Source: Erigeron canadensis (taxonomy: Eukaryota > Streptophyta > Magnoliopsida > Asterales > Asteraceae). Taken from it: a stretch of DNA of 64,000 bases. This document shows, in pieces, positions 22,667-35,700 of the stretch; positions within the stretch are counted from its first letter, which is position 1, and every line of letters starts with the position of its first letter. Under the pieces are notes generated by a model. That model made no database searches. It saw only the letters and a list, made by a program, of their open reading frames with translations, and had not been told where the DNA came from. The DNA lies in contig NC_057762.1 of assembly GCF_010389155.1 (NCBI RefSeq), forward strand, positions 37,446,055 through 37,510,054. Reading direction: 5' to 3'. Position numbers and translations under genes: made by a program.

Positions 22667-24223
22667 TGGTTTGTTACTCGAGTGCAATCTGTGTTTGCTT
22701 GTAAAAAGGATTTTTAACCTCCCATCACACTTTGTGGTTGATCGTAGGACAAAACTGAACTTCTTTTAGGACATTTGTAGTTTTTATTATGATCTTAATG
22801 AAGGGTTGTTATGGCGCTGCCAAAGTCTTTTAGTAATTCTTGAAACGTCAATCCTATTATGTCAAGTTTGCATATTTACCTACTGTACAGATCGGATCGG
22901 ACATCATGGTTTATTGTTTCTGCACCGAGCTGTTAAAGCTTGACAGGTATGGTGGGGGTTGAACTACATTTCTTTATGTGTCAATTTGTAGCATTTGCTT
23001 CTCTTTTGTACATTAACCAGTGCATCGTAACATTTTTTACTTGTGAAAAAGTCCAAGTGAATGGTTAATTGTAGATAATTGAACAACAAATATCGTATCA
23101 AACTTTCATAAGAAACATCATCTAATATTTGTAGATATTAAACTTGTTATTGACAATAATCATTGGCATATCGCAGTCTTTCATACTGAATGGTTAATTG
23201 TCTTGGGTTCTATACTGAAAGGTTAATTGTCTCTGGTTCTATATTTGACTTTAACTGGACTCGTATTGGTGTTGATATAGAACCGCATTATATAGTTAAC
23301 GAGTATATAAAAACATGGGAATCGATAAAGGGTATCATTTCTTTTGATAAATTTACCACAATCGTGTCTTATAAATTGTATTGTTTGCTATATCACTTGT
23401 TCTATGTGGTAAATTAATTTAAAAATGTGGTACCGATATGTGCTCATCAAAAATATATTCTAAATAAATAACAAAAATCATATTGTGCTCTTACATCTTA
23501 TAATCCTTCCTGATCACGAATAACATTAAGCATCCTTATCGTAATGTTTTTCGTGAATTACATGTACGTGTAGGAGGTTATGGATCTGATTATGGGTTTG
23601 AATGACCTCCGTATCGGTCATCATTATCATCTTCATCGCCGGATCCAAACTTCTTCCCTTCAGTTCAATTTAAGAGGTGTTCAAAATGCATGAAATCCAA
23701 TTCACCAGTCACTCTCAACATCAATAACCTAGTAATTCCCGCCGGAGATTACCGATGGCTGCGGCAATAAAAAGGAAGGAGAGCGATTTGTAAATAGAGA
23801 ATGAAAAGGAGATGGAAGGAATAAAGGTTGGATATGGGCCTATGGGGTATGCATGGAAAAGTCATATTTACCCTCACATGACTTTTACCAATAAAAGTTA
23901 ACGGCCAATATTTAACATCGTTGGTCAAAAGAACAAGCTTGGGACGAAAAATGTCACCACATGTATGCTTAATGTTATTTTCAATCAAGGGAGATGATAC
24001 ATGCAAAAAAAAGAAGAGCAAAAGAGCGTATTTTGTAATTTAGTCAAAAATGTAACACATGCAACCAGCAATCCCATGATTTTGTGAAACTATTGATCTA
24101 TTTCCCCCATTAAATATTAAAAACAGAGTACTAACGTATGCTAGTGTTAGAGATATATGAGTAACAATATAATCAATAACATTATGTTTGTGTGAAAATA
24201 CAATATCGGATTTCTCTATATGT
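22667..24223. other. Intergenic region between convergent kinase and VTT genes
   Basis: The 3' ends of both flanking genes face this region. No gene is supported. Several AT-rich and purine-rich stretches are present, including a possible transposon remnant at about 23840-24060 with no recognisable partner end. Confidence 0.35.
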
Positions 24224-27200
24224 TTATTCATATACTCGTTTCCTCTTCAACAATGTGGGTAGTATTGAGATGATTCCAATAAGGAAAAGTACAGTTAATG
24301 TCTTCATATCATATAGATCTTTAACAGATTTTAGATCTCCAAGAGCAAGCCCGGCCTGCAATAAAAATTGGAGCAACTATGAGGATTATATCACACAAAC
24401 TTTAGCTTTGGTCAATTGTATGAGCTACCTATTTAATCATTTCCTGCAAAGGAAATAGTTATAGAGAGTATACATCAAGGATAGCAAAATGAAACAGATA
24501 AACTAACATAGTACAGCAACAAGATAAGATCTAGAATTATCAAGAGTCCAAATATGCGAAGACTTACTCTCACAGTGATATAAGAGGCTGGGATGATTCC
24601 AACAACTGTAGCCAACAAGAACACGTGGAATGGTATATCCACGATTGGAGATGCCAAATTAATGAAAAGATTTGGCAGAGTAGGAGTTATCCTTAGAAAG
24701 AGCATATAGTTTAGTAGCTTGTCTCCACGTTTTGCTATCTGAAAATCAAACCAAAAGGTGAATACACACGTAACCACCTGATATGGTATAAATAAGATAT
24801 GTAGGTAGCAGGATTGGCAATGGACTAAAATGGGTCAATGTCACTACGGGCAGGAACACTCTAGGATGGGCTAGATTGACCTGACACATTTTTTTGTCCA
24901 ATTTGAAGCTTTAACAAATAAACAATGTATTAACTACGAGTAAGAAGAAAATATTTGCATAAGTATATAAAGCAATTTAGGAGGTATTGCGTAATTAGAA
25001 AATAGACTTTGGGTGATTTCCAGCCCTTTTGACCACTTGCCCTGTTAACTAAACTTTATAGTATCGACCAAATTGACCTGTTCAAGAAAAAAACACCAGA
25101 TTAACCTATTTACAAGTAAATAACTATGTGTTAACTATGACTGTGAAGAAAACTTAATTTATATATTTAAACAAAACAACTTAGGAGGTAATGTGCACTA
25201 CAACAACATGTTTGACACTCTGAACAATTGTTCTGTTAGCTAAGCTTTATGATTTGACCAAATTGACCCGTTTGAGAAAGATGCAGCAATTAACCTATCC
25301 ACAAGTTAATGGGCCAGGTTGCATACTATAATTTAATCTAATCGAATGCAGAGGAATAGTGTATATATACCTCTGCTTGAAAGAATTTCAGCTTTTCTGG
25401 CCACAGCCAAAGAACTATGGGCCTTCCAATTAACTTTGACAAAAAAAAGCATGAAGATGCGCCAGCCGTAGCATTAAATACTACCAAGAAGATGCCTTTT
25501 ACACCAAAAAGGGCTCCAGCAAGCAACGACATAAAAATAGTTCCAGGAATCATAAACGTTTGCATGAATATGTAAGTGGAGCAGTAACCCAGAATGAACT
25601 TTGTTGGGTAAATGCTTGCATATGTTCCAAGGTCATCTCTGGAAGAAAAAAAACAGTATTAAGACTATATTAGTCAAAACATAGGGTTAATGAAAACTTT
25701 TTTCACTTTACTGCACAACATTACAATCCGTAAAACTCACAAGTCTCCTTTGACTTAGTATTATGTCATTTCCTTTTTATGACCAAATGAAAAAAATTTA
25801 ACTGCCTTTAAAAATTTGAAATTCTCTGCACCAGTCTAAAACTCTTCAAAAAACACTAAAGAATAGAATAAAGGTTCCATGAATTTTATGTAGTTCTAGG
25901 AAGACAGGCAAGATTCGCACAAGAAAATATGGCGCAAAACCTTTTTAAGGTTTACCCGATACTTACAAAGTATCCAGCACAGATTCAAAAAAAGACAAGA
26001 CATGCTCAATTTTGGAAAGTAAAATGACTATAATCAAGAAAAACACTTATCAGACGTTCAGACTCCCATGTTACACCATCTATGTTGTATGTGCAGTATG
26101 ACTCGATACATTTCACTCTTATCATAGATCATTGTTGATTTGTTGGTAACAGTTGTAACTTGAGTTGTCAACTTATGTAAATTCTTGTCTTGAAAAATTT
26201 AGCATTGGCATACTAGCAGTTCATCCAAGTATTTCCAAACTCCAACACCTACTTCATGCATGTTTGCAGAGAATACAAACTTCTAATTTTTCTAATACGT
26301 TCTTTAAGAGCTGTAACCTACATTTGGACAAAATACCGATTTTTCTTGACCAATAGTTAAATAACATAAGATACGATCCTTGATCCACTCATTGTTACAA
26401 TCCAGTCAATTTCCTCTATCATACCTCCCAATTCTCACTGTAACTCATCAAATATATTACACAATCCACCCAATGTCATACACGAATATTATGCTCTAAT
26501 CCCTTAGTTACATGTAGCTTTTGCTAACATACCACGTATAATAGGTACATTCATTCTATTACTCAATTAGTTTGAAATAACTAAATATGCCTATTACCTA
26601 CGGGCAGGGTTCCAGTAAGAAAAGTTCTTAACAATCTAAAGACGATGCACCTACTTTTACATTCTGACACACTCGATGCACTTGCTATTTTATACTAATT
26701 TAGTAATGTGTCACTTTTTTTACACTTTGATGCATCAGAAGCACTTACTTCAGGTGCATCATCCTTCCAACGCTACCTATTTCCTAACACCTAACCTAAC
26801 AGCACTACGTAAACAAAAGCATACAAAACTATATATATACAAACATTTATACATATATAAACAGATCATGCATTCATCTTTCATATCACCAATAAACAAA
26901 CACACAAATGCATATAATATATATACATACAGAAAAAAATGTGGATTATAATATATAAACTACCTACTTGATCATTCTCAAATCGGATACGGATCGTGGC
27001 AGCTTAAGTTTTCCATACTCAGCAGCTGGCATTGTGAGATAAATACAAAACAATCCTACACAAAACACCAAAAACACACTCAACGCAACCGTAAACTCCC
27101 ATCCGGTTAACGGATACCTTCCGTCTCCTTTCGCGCCAATCGGTTTCTTAGTAGTCGGCGAATCTTCGGCGGCCGGAGCTTCTTCATCAGGAATCGTTAA

Positions 27201-27239
27201 CCTTGTGGCCTCCACCACAACATTCCTCGGCGCCGCCAT
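24224..27239 (-). CDS. VTT-domain (TMEM41/DedA-type, 'SNARE-associated Golgi') membrane protein
   Basis: Four exons on the reverse strand (26968-27239, 25371-25638, 24568-24738, 24224-24355) give 280 residues. The ATG at 27237-27239 starts MAAPRNVVVEATRLTIPDEE, a hydrophilic acidic N-terminus. A transmembrane segment WEFTVALSVFLVFCVGLFCI follows (about 50-70). The VTT core comes next: FMQTFMIPGTIFMSLLAGALFG, LVVFNATAGASSCFFLSKLIGRP, MLFLRITPTLPNLFINLASPI and FLLATVVGIIPASYITVRAGLALGDL. The family has roles in lipid scrambling, autophagosome formation and Golgi/ER membranes in eukaryotes. The GxxPGTxF and RxxPxxPN-like motifs typical of the family are visible. Splice phases agree throughout. 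The gene is transcribed toward the kinase gene. Confidence 0.92.
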
Positions 27240-27790
27240 TGGAAACAAGTAATCGGAGATTTTACTTTCCGGTCAGTTGATTAGTTCGATACGATGTATA
27301 TATGTTGTTATTTATGTATCATAATTATAATTATATGAATTGATTGAATTTGGTTAGGGTTTTAAAGTTAATTATGAAAATTGGATTTGGGGGTTATTTA
27401 GATTAGATTTATAAGTGTTTGAAACCCTAATTTGGATAACAATTGGGAGGGATTTAGAATAGGTCTTTGAATGGTGAGCTGTAAATAAGAAAAGCGACGC
27501 TTAGGAAGATGACTAGAAAGTAGCAAGTAAAAGCACATCGAAGATTTATGTCATTGATTTTTGGATTAAGTGTTTTTAAAAAAATTTTATTTATAAATCG
27601 ACGCTATGACAACTTATGTTTTTTATTTATATAACCGTAAATTCGCGATCAACGTCTCAAGAGGAAACGAAAACCATGTTCATTCTAAAAACATTTATAT
27701 TTTATGAAGAATGATAATGACAGCTTTTAGCCAAGATTTTATTAACGTCAAAATTGAATGCAAGATTTAAAGGTGTCACGCTCCCTTTAA
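27240..27790 (-). promoter_or_regulatory. Promoter-side region of the VTT gene
   Basis: AT-rich upstream DNA of the VTT gene with no other gene seen. TATATATGTTGT near 27296 may be core promoter sequence, but no box can be assigned with confidence. Confidence 0.3.
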
Positions 27791-27794
27791 TGCT

Positions 27795-28094
27795 AATTCT
27801 TCTATTTATACTTCTATATTATTATATAAAAATTATAATCCTCATGTTGAAAAGTTTACATTTTGGGACATGTAAAGTTATCAATCTATCTTTAATGAAT
27901 TAAATCATCATCAACCCTTAATATTAAATTACCCATTAGTCCATTATATTATAAAATATCTCTACTAACCCCTTTTAAATAAAATATCTTTATGTACACC
28001 AATTGATGTCGCCACCATTGTCAACATTCGTCGCCGCCATCACCTATCACCGTCATCGTCGGTTCGTCGCCGCATTGCACGGGTACCATACTCG
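27795..28094 (+). mobile_element. Helitron-like non-autonomous element (short copy)
   Basis: An AT-rich body starting near TTCTATTTATACTTCTATATT is followed by a CACCATTGTC...CGTCGCCGCC stretch. It ends GCATTGCACGGGTACCATAC-TCG before TTAATA. The order (AT-rich head, pyrimidine-biased body, Cys/Pro-like CACC/CGCC tract, ACGGGTACC near the 3' end) matches many plant Helitrons. The expected terminal CTAG is here CTCG. The 5' border is approximate. Confidence 0.4.
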
Positions 28095-28773
28095 TTAATA
28101 ATTGGTTATAATAACTACTGTTGTGTTTCATAGGTTACGAATCCTAATATTAATTTCGATAGTTTATGAGTTAAAATGTAAACAATCACTGTCTCTCGAT
28201 TCTTATAAACATAAAAAGAAGTATCATATTATCATATCGTTGTCATGTTTAAGTCTTTACCAGCTAGCTCTGGGTTCGAGTGACATTTCACCCCTAACCA
28301 CAACGTATCCACGTTTGGTTTGCCATGTATAAATTTAAATCTTTAATTTCTTTTTTCAACCGCTTAATCCAACTCGGTTAGTTTATAACACTAACAACAA
28401 CACTATTATATAATGTCTCTTTTTTTTAATAGCAGTGGTGATTGGACTCAGCGGCATGCCTCTTCATCGTACGGTAGAGATCGACCACATCACCAGCACA
28501 GTCAATCTGAGGGCATGACAGACGGTGGAAGTCCCACTACCGTTCTGGAGGAAACTAGCTAATGCTAGAGAAAACCCTCATGCTTCACCTCATTGTCAAA
28601 TACTTCCCAATATGTCTTTCAAAGGTTTTGAACCCGTGACCAATATTTAGCTGAAAGACATAAGGAACATTAAATGTCCAGTTGAACTAAATCCCAAGGA
28701 CATAGAATGTCTCATTTTAATAAATATTAAATAATAATAAAGAAACTACTCTTCAACCATATGGATATGAAAA

Positions 28774-29290
28774 CTATAAGGGTGCATGCACAATGCAGTG
28801 GCGATAAAGGTAACGGTTGGTGGCGGGGTGGTAGCGGCGATGGGTGGCGTTACTAACGGAGGTGGTGGTGGTGGTAGTGATAACGATGTGAATATTAATG
28901 TAAAAAAAGATAGTGTAGTTAATAGTTATTTATGGGTTGAGAGATGTATGTTATAAATAATCAAATTAAGATTGTTATAAGTATGTTAGATAAAAATATT
29001 TAAATAAATGAATGAGAGTTAATTTAAATAGATAGATAGATGAGTATTTTTGGTAGATATAGTGTGTGGGTTGAAAATATGTTGAAAGTTTAAGGTAATT
29101 TGGATTTTTTAAAGATAGGAAGTTTAAAAGGAGAATTGAATGAGTAGTTTGTTTTATAAAGGAGTAATATATTATGAATGTTTAAGGATAGGGGTATTTT
29201 AGGTTAAAAAAAAGTGCTAAACTTCTTAAAATAAAATAGACAATTTGTTTTATAAAGGATTATAGATAGATAAATATAGTACTTGTCTAT
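28774..29290 (-). mobile_element. Helitron-like non-autonomous element, reverse orientation
   Basis: Read on the reverse strand it starts with an AT-rich head (ACTATATTTATCTATCTATA near 29270), then CCTTTATAAAACAAA. It runs through a C/A-rich body to CACCACCACCACC...CGCCACC and ends GCATTGTGCATGCACCCTTATAG. It resembles the 27795-28094 copy in the opposite direction. No target duplication is expected for this class, so the borders are estimates. Confidence 0.4.
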
Positions 29291-29395
29291 ATATTTGTAT
29301 ATTTAAAATTTAAAACGAAAAACAATATATTTCTATATAAAATCCTTTTCAATAACAACTTTTAATTTTGAAATATGCATTTTGCTAATTATATA

Positions 29396-29710
29396 CTCTT
29401 TCTGTTTCCCTAAAGGTATCTTATTTTGAATTTTCAAAATCTTTTTTATAAACTTTAACCTTTAATATTTTGATCTATATTATATAATATTTGATGAATT
29501 TTAAATATGTTTTTTTACTAGTATAACTTTTATCATGTATTATATAACTCAAAACTTCTACTAATGTATGCCTAAATGGCGCCATTTCTTTTTGGCCAAT
29601 TTTAATTATTGCGAACTTATAAGTCCTTAGTTAAAAATATTTAAGGTTAAATTTTATAAAGAAAAAATTTGAAAATTCAAAATAAGAATCTTTTAGTGGG
29701 ACGGATAGAA
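29396..29710. mobile_element. Stowaway/Mariner-type MITE
   Basis: Inverted terminal repeats of about 65 bp face each other. The left starts CTCTTTCTGTTTCCC and contains ATCTTATTTTGAATTTTCAA; the right, read in reverse, starts TTCTATCCGTCCC and contains ATTCTTATTTTGAATTTTCAA. The ends resemble the CTCCCTCCGTCCC terminus of Stowaway elements and are flanked by TA on both sides (29394-29395 and 29711-29712). The length is 315 bp with no coding sequence. Confidence 0.75.
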
Positions 29711-29712
29711 TA

Positions 29713-30960
29713 TGTTTTTAATGTTCTTTTGTTGTTTTTTCTATAACCGTGAGGGTTATTATGGAATTTCTAAAATGGTATGATTACTCAATTAAGTTTT
29801 TTTCTTTATTGTTGGTAAGCATTGTTTTCCTCACATCTTGCATGTCCAACCTACGAATACATGTCATATCCATCAAATACGTTTTAAAGAAATGCCCGCA
29901 ATCCCTTTGCAAATTCATACTTGTTTGAGTTGAGTAACATGTATTGTAGGATGTTTTATAAGAGGATATAACATTTTTTTTTATTTTTTTAGAACAAACA
30001 GGAAATAACATTTTTCATCAAATATATATTTGGCCACATGTTAAGAAGGTAATTAATTTAAGAAATGATTGCTCGTGTCATCGTGTGTGTGTTTTTTTGC
30101 TTCTATTCGCTCGAAGGGGTGCATTTGGGCAATACACCAATGTCACACACTCTGATAGACTTCATGTATATAATTTGCTACTCGTATATATTATTATACA
30201 AGTTGTAATTTTAATTACAGTTTTGCATGCAAGTACCTATCACACATAGTATATAATCTTAGCAATATTTTAAAAATATATTAGACATTATAAAATGAAC
30301 AAGTTAGCATGTTAATTGATCGGTATTGTGTTCCACGTTCAAATAAAACCTCCTACCATGCATGCATAAAATAGAAAGAAAAAGCAATTATATAAAACAT
30401 AAATGCCGTAATACAATTTGCATAGAGAAACATCGTTCTCGTGTGATGTAAAAAATCAAACAATAACATTCATCTGTAAATGATATAAAACACTCTACTT
30501 TATTATCTTTAATCTATAAAGCTATCTATAATGTATAATGAAAGGAAAACCGTAATTCATGATTAGATGTTTTTAAATATTATATAATGTGCTTACTTAA
30601 TTTTATCTACTTTTTGATATGAAATCTATTGAAGCTGAATTGGGTTAGAATATTTTAATTATTTTTAATTTTTATGCAATAATGTAATTACATGACTGAC
30701 AGTGTATGCTTATTTATCATTATTTAAATAAATCAAAAGAAGATAGAATAATTATTTACCAAAGTTCTCATTTCATATAATTGTTAAGTGCGGTGTTTAA
30801 TTAAAAATTTCGATCAACAATATTAAAAACTATAAAATTTTGGATCCCGCGTTGCAGGGTCTCAATTCCCTTATTGAAACGGTTCGTTATTTTAGTATAT
30901 ATATTGTGAATTTTTGACCGCTTAATTAAAAATAATTTTGTCATTAATATGTTTGTTTAA
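29713..30960. other. AT-rich gene-free stretch
   Basis: No gene or clear repeat boundary was seen. The base composition is strongly A/T. Confidence 0.4.
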
Positions 30961-30969
30961 AAGTATGCA

Positions 30970-31915
30970 AGAAACCAAAACGTAACCAGTAGTAGAAACC
31001 CGAACGGGATGTGATATGACAAAAATATCAATATATTAATTTAGAATTTAAACGGATGCGATATAGCAAAATGCAAGTAGTGGTACGGAGTGTATCACAA
31101 TAAGGTTGAATGACAAATAAAAAGTGTGGAAAAAAAAAAAGTAACCCGTAATAAAAAAATCCAAAAAGAAAAAACAAAACTAAAAAAATATAAAAAAAAG
31201 ACGTGACAAATCCGAACAGGATGCAATGTGGCAAAATCCAAAATATAAGAAACGTATGATGTGTTACTTTATAACCGATGCCACATGTCAAGTTTTAATA
31301 AGCATGATTACTATTGATAACCATGCAAAAAAAACCGAAAGAAAAAACTCCAAATGGGATCCGTAATATCAGAATCTAAATAGTGATGCGGGGTATATGA
31401 TGAACCAATAAAAGAGATCATATAAGGAAAAAAAAAAGATTTAAAAAAACCAAGAAAAACCGAAAGATAAATAACTTTAACGAAAATAGAAATAACAAAG
31501 GGAAAAAAAATATTGAGTAAAAGTTTCCAATATATTAATTCATAACATAAAAGCCAAAAAACTATGATGAACACTAAGAAGAAACCCCAAACGGGATATA
31601 TGATGAACCCCAAAATGACAAAATCTAAATAGTGATGTGGGGTATATGATGAACCAATAGAAAGAAAACACAAAAGCAAAAAAACTATGTAATAAACCAA
31701 CAAAAACCGAAAGAAAAATAACCTTAACGGGATCCGATATGGCAAAATCCGAAAAAACGCGGGGTATAGGTAAACCAATAGAAAGAAAACACAAAAGCAA
31801 AAAAAAATATGTAGAAAACGAAAAAAAACAGAACGAAAAATAACCTTAACGGAATCCGATATGGCAAAATCTGGGAAAAAGCGCGAGGTACAAATGAACC
31901 AACAGAATAGCGTCA
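30970..31915. repeat. Degenerate A-rich minisatellite array, about 120-bp period
   Basis: A unit with the landmarks AAACGGGAT(CC)GATATGGC, AAAATCC, GCGGGGTATAGG, AACCAATAGAAAGAAAACAC and AAAAACCGAAAGAAAAATA recurs several times. The best-conserved neighbours are at about 31654 and 31775 (121 bp apart); earlier units toward 30970 are more degraded. The array ends in AATAGCGTCACGTGGCGCG. Because stop codons are rare in the A-rich units, a 201-codon frame on the reverse strand (31311-31916) stays open by chance. Confidence 0.75.
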
Positions 31916-31919
31916 CGTG

Positions 31920-32783
31920 GCGCGTTACTGTTCATAGACATTGTCATTAATGAGATGAGATGATTATTATTACAATTACAATACTTAATATAACGAATGC
32001 TAAATAGGTCAATATCAAAATATACATGCCGTATATAATAACGCTTTTTGGGACACCGTCAAATCTCAAGGGATATACTTTTTCACATATCATGCATTTT
32101 TAATATGTCAGTTTAAAAAAAAAAAAAATTATTTGTATTATTTTTCAAACTTTTGTTTTCTTTAAAAAAAAAAATTATAACTTTTCTACTAGAGTTTTCT
32201 TTTAATTATTATTCACTGTTATTATGCAAATATAATAATCTATCCCGAACACCTTTTAAAACGCAATCATCCAAACACCATTTAATTATTTGATTAGTGA
32301 AAGCTTATAGTAGGTTACAATGTTACATAATAATAACAAGTGTATACGATAAAACCTAAATAAATAAACATCATTTTCCAAAATATAAAACACAATACAA
32401 CTTGGTAAACACTCCAATAACCGGTCCCCCAAGTTGGTAAAATGCTGGCGGTGGTATCACCAAAGAATATTATTTTTAGCAGATAATCATTGCCATAATA
32501 ATAATATTAAAAATTAAAAAAATAATAATAATATCATCACTCAACTATCACACTTCTACTATTTTCATCACCTATCACCACCCCAAATCTCAATCCCCAT
32601 AAATCAGTTAATCAAACCCTAATCATTCAAACATTATTTTAAATATTCAAACATAAAACACAAAAAGTTTTAAACTTTAACATGTTTGACTAGTTTAATT
32701 AGAGGATGGAAGCTGATGTTTCCATCCCCACTTTCAAACCCTAAAAAGATTGGATCTTTATTAACTGGGTCGGGTTATTTTTG
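31920..32783. promoter_or_regulatory. Upstream region of the RMR gene
   Basis: AT-rich intergenic DNA with A-tracts near 32115-32175 and no other gene. ATAATAATAATATT runs at about 32500-32535 precede the RMR transcription unit. Confidence 0.35.
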
Positions 32784-35700
32784 ATGGGTTTTGTAAATTC
32801 GGATAAGATGTTGAATATTTGGGTGTTTTCTTGTTGCTTTATGTGTTTTGTTATGGCTTATAGTGGGGTGTTTGCTAATGTTGTTTTGATGGGAAATAAT
32901 CTTACTTTATCTTTTGATGATATTGAAGCTAATTTTGGTGAGTTTTAGTTTTTATATGTTTTTTAAACTATTTGTGTTATGGTATATAGCTATGTATATG
33001 ACTATTTAGGGTGTTTGGAAATTGGTAGGATAATAAATTCAGGGTTTTCTTTTTGGTTATTTTTGGTTTTATGATTATTTAGGACAAACTGTTGAGAGTT
33101 CCTTTATCCGGGGAGGGCGAGCTTTTGACCTAGTTGTATGCGGAGTATCCGTATGACTCTTTCCCTAGCCACCCGCACACTGTTTAGGATCAAAGTAATC
33201 ACAAAAATCATAAGTGGAGTTATTGTAAGAGGTTTGATGAGTTAGATGGATAAAAACTTGATTGTATCAAAGAAAATTTAAAAACTCTTAGCCAAGTTGC
33301 ATTAGTTCGTTAGCTCACCATCCGAGGCTCCGAGCTTTAGCCTACCGCAGTTATTCCTAACTTTAAGCATTGTAGTCATTTGTTAATATGTTTCTGCTCT
33401 CTTCAATAGTTGAATGCTATTATGCTAAATCAAAGCTTATACTTTTAGTGTTGTAATTTGTTGATATTTTTGTAGCTCCACCTGTGAAAAGTTCTGGGGA
33501 ATGTGGAACATTGTTTTTAGCAGAGCCACTGGATGGTTGTCGACCTTTGAAAAATAATTCCATTGAAGATAGCGTGAACCCACCTTTTGTATTAATGATT
33601 AGAGGGGGATGTAGTTTTGAGGATAAAGTTCGAAGAGCACAATCTGCTGGATACAAGGCCGCCATCGTTTATAACAATGATGATAGTGATCTAGTTGCAA
33701 GTATGTCTTTTTTTCTTTCTGCTTTTACGTTGCTATCACACATAACTTGTTAGTTCTATGTAGTTACATATAGCCGTGTAGACATTTTGATGGTTTCTTG
33801 CATCTGCGTTCTTAGAGACACACACAATGTTTTTCAAAAACAGATTATCAACTACTTGTGTGTCTATGTGTGTGTTTTAGGTCTGCTTTACAAATCGAGT
33901 GCTGGTGTCAAGGATTCAATGTGTACGTCTCAGTTTATTTTTTGCAAAGTAGATGAAGTGATTGCTGATCTTGTATCTTTTTTAATTTGCATGGCTCAAC
34001 AATCTATATATTTCATCTTTTGAGTCTGAGGAGTCAAGACATTCAAATTTCAATTTTATATATTCGGTAGTGATTGAGATATATCTCTATTTTTGTAACA
34101 TTCTTTTCCACCTCACGTTTATGTTCCAAGTTGATCATTTGCTTCTTGATAGTTGATATCTTGATATGACTACTTGAAAATAGTCTGTAACTAGTATCGC
34201 CGTGATTGGTATGCGATACACAATTGCAAGGAAGATAAAACACAAGTGTCCATTGAGCACCTTTATTTATACATCTTTTAACTTAATATTTTATTATGTC
34301 TATGTTGAGACTGATGCCATTTCATTGTAGATGGATTATGAAAGTATCCACTTGTTAGTCTCTATAGGTATCATTTTAGAACAGACTTTGTATTTAGCAT
34401 GACCCTCCCATTTTGATACCTTTAAGAGCATTACTCTGTAATTATAACCAGGGGTGACGGCCTTTTACCAAAAAAAGAGCATTACTCTGTAAAATTCGTA
34501 TAACATACACTGACTTGTATTTACTTGACATACAAACCTTTAATCTAGGCTTCTTAAAATTTAAGTGGCAGGGAATACAGCCGGTATAGTGATACATGCT
34601 GTATTTGTTTCAAAAGCATCTGGTCTAAAGCTTAGCAAATACGCTGGTGTAACTTCAATGGAGTTGTGGATTATTCCAAGTTATGAAAATTCAGCATGGT
34701 CAATTATGGCCATATCTTTCATTTCATTGCTGGCTATGTCTGCGGTTTTGGCAACATGTTTCTTTGTCCGCAGGCATCGTATCAGACGAGATCGCCCGCA
34801 AGCTTCTCGTGTTCGGGAATTCCATGGGATGAGTAGTCGGTTAGTTAAAGCCATGCCAAGCCTAATATTTACAGCAGTTTTGGAAGATAATTGTACTTCA
34901 GCTACATGTGCTATATGTCTTGAGGATTATAGTGTCGGGGATAAGCTTAGAATTCTGCCATGCCGTCACAGTAAGTCTTCAATTTCATCTTGTTCTATAC
35001 ATTTGTAATCAGTGAAAGCTTTCAGCCTGTGTCGGGGATAAGCTTAAACAGGGAAAGCTTTATAATCAGTGAAAGCTAGTACTATACATTTGCTCTTATA
35101 TATGACAACTTCTGTAAGTTTTGACATGTTGTAATAGAAAAGAGTAAATAAAAGGGTTATCAGTTAGATTGATGGGCAAGGGAATAGAACTATTTGACCA
35201 AGCATTTCAAAATAGGTGTTTAAGCACGTGATACAAGCATTTAAAAATAGGTTGGTGGATTGACGCGTCAACTCTTTCTTTTAAATATGAGCACAAAACC
35301 TGTTAGTAAATTGTTAGTCAGATTGGTTGAGTAAAGCAATCTAAGAATTTGTAAACATGTAGTATTTCCAAGCATATGAATTGGTCCATTTGGATCTTCT
35401 GTCCGAACAGGCTGAAAGTCATCCAACATTTATTTCTAATGCCTAAAGCTTTCCTATTCGTCTTAGTATTAAAAACTTGGATAATGGTAATAGAGTTCTT
35501 GCAACTATAATCTGACCAGACCTATTTCAAGTTTTCTACCAATTGACCAAACCTGTTTTGACCCATTGCTCTTTTGTCCATCCTGCCTTCAATCATTTGC
35601 AGATTGTTACATTTTCTTCATGTTGGATTTTTACAGAATTTCACACAATATGTGTGGATGCTTGGCTGACTTCCTGGAGAACATTTTGCCCTGTATGCAA

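Noticed and set aside
28250..28330. tRNA-like CTGGGTTCGAGTG motif
   Set aside because: B-box word only; surrounding bases do not fold as a tRNA and no A box is seen.
31311..31916. 201-codon open frame on the reverse strand, hydrophobic, Phe-rich
   Set aside because: It lies wholly inside an A-rich minisatellite whose units lack stops in that frame; the protein is a repeat translation without known domains.
33787..34023. Possible extra exon of the RMR gene ([18 protein letters not shown]...)
   Set aside because: It would break the PA domain between DSDLVA and MAGNTAG, which join perfectly in phase when this stretch is left in the intron.
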